Of a DNA stretch of 8,930 bases, positions 6,569 through 8,930 are shown piece after piece. The notes beneath the pieces were generated by a model, which saw nothing but the letters and a program-made list of their open reading frames with translations, made no database searches and was not told the origin of the DNA. Within the stretch, counting starts at the first letter, position 1. Each line of letters starts with the position of its first letter. Both the position numbers and the translations under genes were made by a program. The DNA lies in the NCBI GenBank assembly GCA_937897215.1, contig CALCBQ010000092.1, positions 1 to 8,930 of the forward strand, given 5' to 3'. This DNA is from an uncultured Clostridia bacterium. Its GTDB lineage: Bacteria; Bacillota; Clostridia; Oscillospirales; Acutalibacteraceae.

Positions 6569-7147
6569 ATGAACAAGCAAATTATTAAAGATTTTTTTGA
6601 CGATTTTGCTAATCGTTGGGACAATGAGCCGATTTGCGACAAAGAAATACTTAACATTATTTTAGATAACGCAGGAATTGTTGAAGATGTGAACGTGCTT
6701 GACATTGCGTGTGGTACAGGGGTACTATTCCCCTACTATCTTGAGCGTAATGTTAATAGCATTACTGCAGTTGACTTATCGACTGAAATGGTTAAAATTG
6801 CAAAATCAAAATTCCCACAAGTTAATGTGATATGTGGAGATGCAGAAGAAATATCATTTGAAAACACTTTCGATTGTATTATGATTTACAACGCATTTCC
6901 ACACTTTCCTAATCCACAATCGCTTATTGAAAATCTTGTGAAGTATTTGAATGTTGGTGGAAGATTTACCATAGCACACGGAATGAGCAAAACGGAACTC
7001 GACGAAGTGCATAAAAAATCGGCAGGGCGAGTTTCAAATATGCTACCTGAATGTGATGAGTTAGCAGAAATGCTAAGTCCATATTTTAATGTAGATATTA
7101 CAATTTCTAATGATAAAATGTACCAGATTTCAGGTATAAAGAAATAA
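6569..7147 (+). CDS. Small class I SAM-dependent methyltransferase
   Basis: This 192-residue protein has a Rossmann-type methyltransferase fold. Motif I, VLDIACGTG, is at 43-51. The acidic residue at the end of strand 2 is Asp69 in AVDLS. GDAEEI (90-95) is the third cofactor contact, and FDCIMIYNAFPHFPNP (101-116) is strand 4 and motif IV. The N-terminal DFFDDFANRWDN (8-19) is the helix that usually caps the SAM site in this group. No substrate-binding insertion or partner domain identifies the methyl acceptor, which remains unknown. The ATG follows the GH2 stop after one nucleotide and has only a weak AGAG about 13 nt upstream, so translation probably depends on re-initiation after the GH2 gene. 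A TTG at 6548 would lengthen it by seven residues but has no supporting ribosome site. Confidence 0.85.
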   Translation: MNKQIIKDFFDDFANRWDNEPICDKEILNIILDNAGIVEDVNVLDIACGTGVLFPYYLERNVNSITAVDLSTEMVKIAKSKFPQVNVICGDAEEISFENTFDCIMIYNAFPHFPNPQSLIENLVKYLNVGGRFTIAHGMSKTELDEVHKKSAGRVSNMLPECDELAEMLSPYFNVDITISNDKMYQISGIKK

Positions 7148-7156
7148 GGTGTTAAT

Positions 7157-8275
7157 ATGAATAACTATTTTCCAGAAGTAAAAAAGAATTTTGGTTTTGG
7201 TTGTATGCGACTTCCTCGCAAGGGTCCGCTTATTGACTATGAACAGACAAAACAGATGGTTGACACATTTTTAGAAGCAGGTTTTAACTATTTTGATACT
7301 GCTCACGGCTATATGGAAATGCGAAATGAGGCAACATTAAAGAAATGTCTTACTTCACGTCATCCAAGAGAAAGTTATATTCTTGCAGACAAACTTTCAG
7401 AAGGATTTTTCAAGAAAGAAAGTCAGATAAGACCTCTTTTTGAAAAACAACTTAAAAACTGTGGTGTCCTGTATTTCGACTTCTATTTAATGCACGCACA
7501 GAATGCCACTAACTTTGAAAAATATAAGAAATGCAGAGCATACGAAACTGCTTTTGACCTTAAAAAAGAAGGCAAAATTCGCCACGTTGGTCTTTCATTC
7601 CACGATAAAGCAGATGTGCTTGACCGTATTTTAACTGAATACCCTGAAATTGAATTTGTGCAGATTCAGTTTAACTACCTTGACTACAATGACGAGTCAG
7701 TTGAGGGTAGAAAGTGTTATGAGGTTTGCAGAAAACACGACAAGCCAATTATTGTTATGGAGCCTGTTAAGGGTGGCAGTCTTGTAAAACTTCCTGATGA
7801 GGCTAAAAAAGTGCTTGATGACCTTAATGGTGGCACATACGCTAGTTATGCTATTCGTTTTGCTGCAGGATTTGAAGGTATTTTTATGGTGCTTTCAGGT
7901 ATGAGTGATATGGCGCAAATGAATGATAATTTAAGTTTTATGAAAGATTTTGAGCCACTTAATGACAAAGAAATGGATGCAATCAACAAGGTTTGCAAGA
8001 TTATGAATGCACAAAATCTTATTCCTTGTACTGCTTGCCGTTACTGTGTTGACGGATGCCCTAAAAATATTCCAATCCCAGAGATTTTTGCTTGTATGAA
8101 CGACAGAAAGCAGTTTAAAGATTGGAATGCAAAATATTATTATGAAGATGTGCATACAGCAGGCAAAGGCAAGGCATCTGACTGCATTGAATGTGGACTT
8201 TGTGAAAAAGCGTGCCCACAACATTTAGAAATTCGCAAATTACTTAAAAGCGTTACAAAGGAATTTGGAAAATGA
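7157..8275 (+). CDS. Aldo/keto reductase with C-terminal double [4Fe-4S] ferredoxin domain
   Basis: This 372-residue protein fuses an aldo/keto reductase barrel (about 10-285) to a ferredoxin-type domain (about 286-370). The AKR catalytic tetrad is visible: Asp47 and Tyr52 in the YFDTAHGY segment (45-52), Lys79 in ADKL, and His113 in LMHAQN. EFVQIQFNYLD (166-176) and the GLSFHD strand (145-150) are family hallmarks. Two CxxCxxCxxxCP cluster motifs follow, with Cys291, 294, 297, 301 and Cys343, 346, 349, 353. Such fused enzymes are common in anaerobic Bacillota and archaea and are thought to pass electrons between clusters and an organic substrate; the substrate here is unknown. AAGGTG (7146-7151) precedes the ATG by five nt. 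Its stop overlaps the ECF gene start by four nt, so the two are probably translated together. Confidence 0.93.
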   Translation: MNNYFPEVKKNFGFGCMRLPRKGPLIDYEQTKQMVDTFLEAGFNYFDTAHGYMEMRNEATLKKCLTSRHPRESYILADKLSEGFFKKESQIRPLFEKQLKNCGVLYFDFYLMHAQNATNFEKYKKCRAYETAFDLKKEGKIRHVGLSFHDKADVLDRILTEYPEIEFVQIQFNYLDYNDESVEGRKCYEVCRKHDKPIIVMEPVKGGSLVKLPDEAKKVLDDLNGGTYASYAIRFAAGFEGIFMVLSGMSDMAQMNDNLSFMKDFEPLNDKEMDAINKVCKIMNAQNLIPCTACRYCVDGCPKNIPIPEIFACMNDRKQFKDWNAKYYYEDVHTAGKGKASDCIECGLCEKACPQHLEIRKLLKSVTKEFGK

Positions 8276-8820
8276 GCAAAAACATAAATAAAAATCTTTT
8301 GAACATAGTGCTTTCTGCAATGTTTCTCGCAATTGCACTCATACTCCCCTTGTTCACGGCACAGATAAAAGAATTTGGCAATATGCTTTTACCTATGCAC
8401 ATTCCTGTTATGCTTTGCGGACTTGTTTGTGGCCCAGCATATGGACTTACTATAGGTGCTATTGCGCCACTACTTCGGTCGGCATTATTTGCTATGCCTG
8501 TTATGTTTCCGTCAGCAATCAGCATGGCATTTGAGCTTGCAGCTTATGGATTTGTAATTGGTATTCTATTTCAAAAAGCTCGTTGGAAGTGCATTAAGTC
8601 CCTTTACCGTTGTCTTTTAATTTCAATGGTATCAGGTCGTGTTGTATGGGGAATAGTTCAATGTATTCTGTTAGGACTTGGCGAAAACGGATTTACAATT
8701 TCAATGTTTGTAAGCGGTGCGATAGTTAAGGCAATTCCCGGAATAATTCTTCAATTAATGTTTATTCCAACAGTTATGCTTATGCTTGGCAAAACACACC
8801 TTGTGCATATGAAGAAGTAA
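8272..8820 (+). CDS. ECF transporter S component (vitamin/cofactor uptake, substrate unassigned)
   Basis: This 182-residue hydrophobic protein is the substrate-binding subunit of an energy-coupling factor transporter. Membrane segments lie at about 9-30, 38-56, 57-72, 79-101, 108-136 and 143-172, the usual six. The first helix carries the AxxxA motif (Ala16, Ala20) that contacts EcfT in this class. The MLLPMHIPVMLCG stretch (38-50), GPAYGLTIGAIAPLLRS (54-70) and MAFELAAYGF (85-94) match a common Clostridia group whose ligand is often left unnamed; folate, pantothenate and other vitamins are possibilities. No EcfT or EcfA gene is in the window, so this is a group II S protein using a shared module elsewhere. 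It overlaps the aldo/keto reductase gene by ATGA and has AAAGGA (8257-8262) nine nt upstream. It is the last gene before the edge repeats. Confidence 0.88.
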   Translation: MSKNINKNLLNIVLSAMFLAIALILPLFTAQIKEFGNMLLPMHIPVMLCGLVCGPAYGLTIGAIAPLLRSALFAMPVMFPSAISMAFELAAYGFVIGILFQKARWKCIKSLYRCLLISMVSGRVVWGIVQCILLGLGENGFTISMFVSGAIVKAIPGIILQLMFIPTVMLMLGKTHLVHMKK

Positions 8821-8831
8821 GTGATGAATTT

Positions 8832-8849
8832 GAGTTTGTCGGACTCTTT
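8832..8849 (+). terminator. Weak hairpin after the ECF gene, possible terminator
   Basis: GAGTTT (8832-8837) can pair with GGACTC (8841-8846) over six pairs, two of them G-T, with a 3-nt loop; only TTT follows. It is the first hairpin after the stop of the last gene and might end the transcript, but it is weak. The stronger palindromes further on may do this job instead. Confidence 0.3.
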
Positions 8850-8930
8850 GCCCCCCTTCCGTCAAAACTTCGTTTTGCCCCCTTCCCCTCGTAGGGGGAA
8901 GGCGAAAATTGGGCTCCCCCCTTGAGGGGT
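8847..8930. repeat. G/C-rich palindromic intergenic repeat cluster, cut by the window end
   Basis: A direct repeat, TTTG plus a C-run plus TTCC, occurs at 8847-8860 and 8874-8886. Between and after these are three palindromes. CAAAAC (8863-8868) pairs with GTTTTG (8872-8877) around TTC. CCTTCCCC (8881-8888) pairs with GGGGAAGG (8895-8902) around six bases. CCCC (8918-8921) pairs with GGGG (8926-8929) around TTGA. The last begins GGCTCCCC and is cut by the edge; it resembles the GCTCCC hairpin at 11-29. This composition matches dispersed repeats of gut Clostridia by recollection only. No gene is visible in 8821-8930. Confidence 0.6.

Overview
The window looks like a piece of an AT-rich, low-GC Gram-positive chromosome, most likely an anaerobic Clostridia member (Bacillota) of the gut Oscillospiraceae/Ruminococcaceae or Lachnospiraceae type. 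This is inferred from AT-rich codon choice, strong AGGAG-type ribosome sites, a UPF0371/DUF1846 protein, a ferredoxin-type aldo/keto reductase, an ECF S component, and G/C-rich palindromic intergenic repeats at both edges. No rRNA, tRNA, CRISPR array, transposase or phage gene was seen. All eight genes are on the + strand and are tightly packed.

Layout. Bases 1-262 are non-coding: two small palindromes, five tandem heptamers, then a good sigma-A-type promoter (TTGAAA-17-TATAAT). Unit 1 is an AI-2E/PerM-family membrane protein (263-1480) followed 3 nt later by a UPF0371/DUF1846 protein (1484-2965). It ends in a strong hairpin followed by a short T-run (2971-3011), a likely intrinsic terminator or attenuator. 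Unit 2 runs from 3034 to 8820 with gaps of 14 nt or less: GH30-like glycosidase, NifX/NifB-type metal-cluster-binding protein with a His/Cys-rich tail, GH2 glycosidase, small class I SAM methyltransferase, aldo/keto reductase with two [4Fe-4S] motifs, and ECF transporter S component. Bases 8821-8930 hold three further palindromes and a direct repeat.

How the genes may work together. The two glycosidases have no signal peptide and keep both catalytic glutamates, so they probably act in the cytoplasm on imported oligosaccharides; a beta-linked, perhaps beta-1,6-galactan-like, substrate is possible but unproven. No sugar transporter or sugar regulator lies in the window. The NifX-like protein, the iron-sulfur reductase and the ECF vitamin-uptake subunit form a cofactor/redox group with no obvious pathway link to the glycosidases, so the cluster may be a co-transcribed housekeeping and scavenging string rather than one pathway. 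I did not find a clearly new system. The most interesting points are the metal-binding protein between two glycosidases, the terminator-like hairpin just ahead of the second gene string, and the palindromic repeats at both edges.
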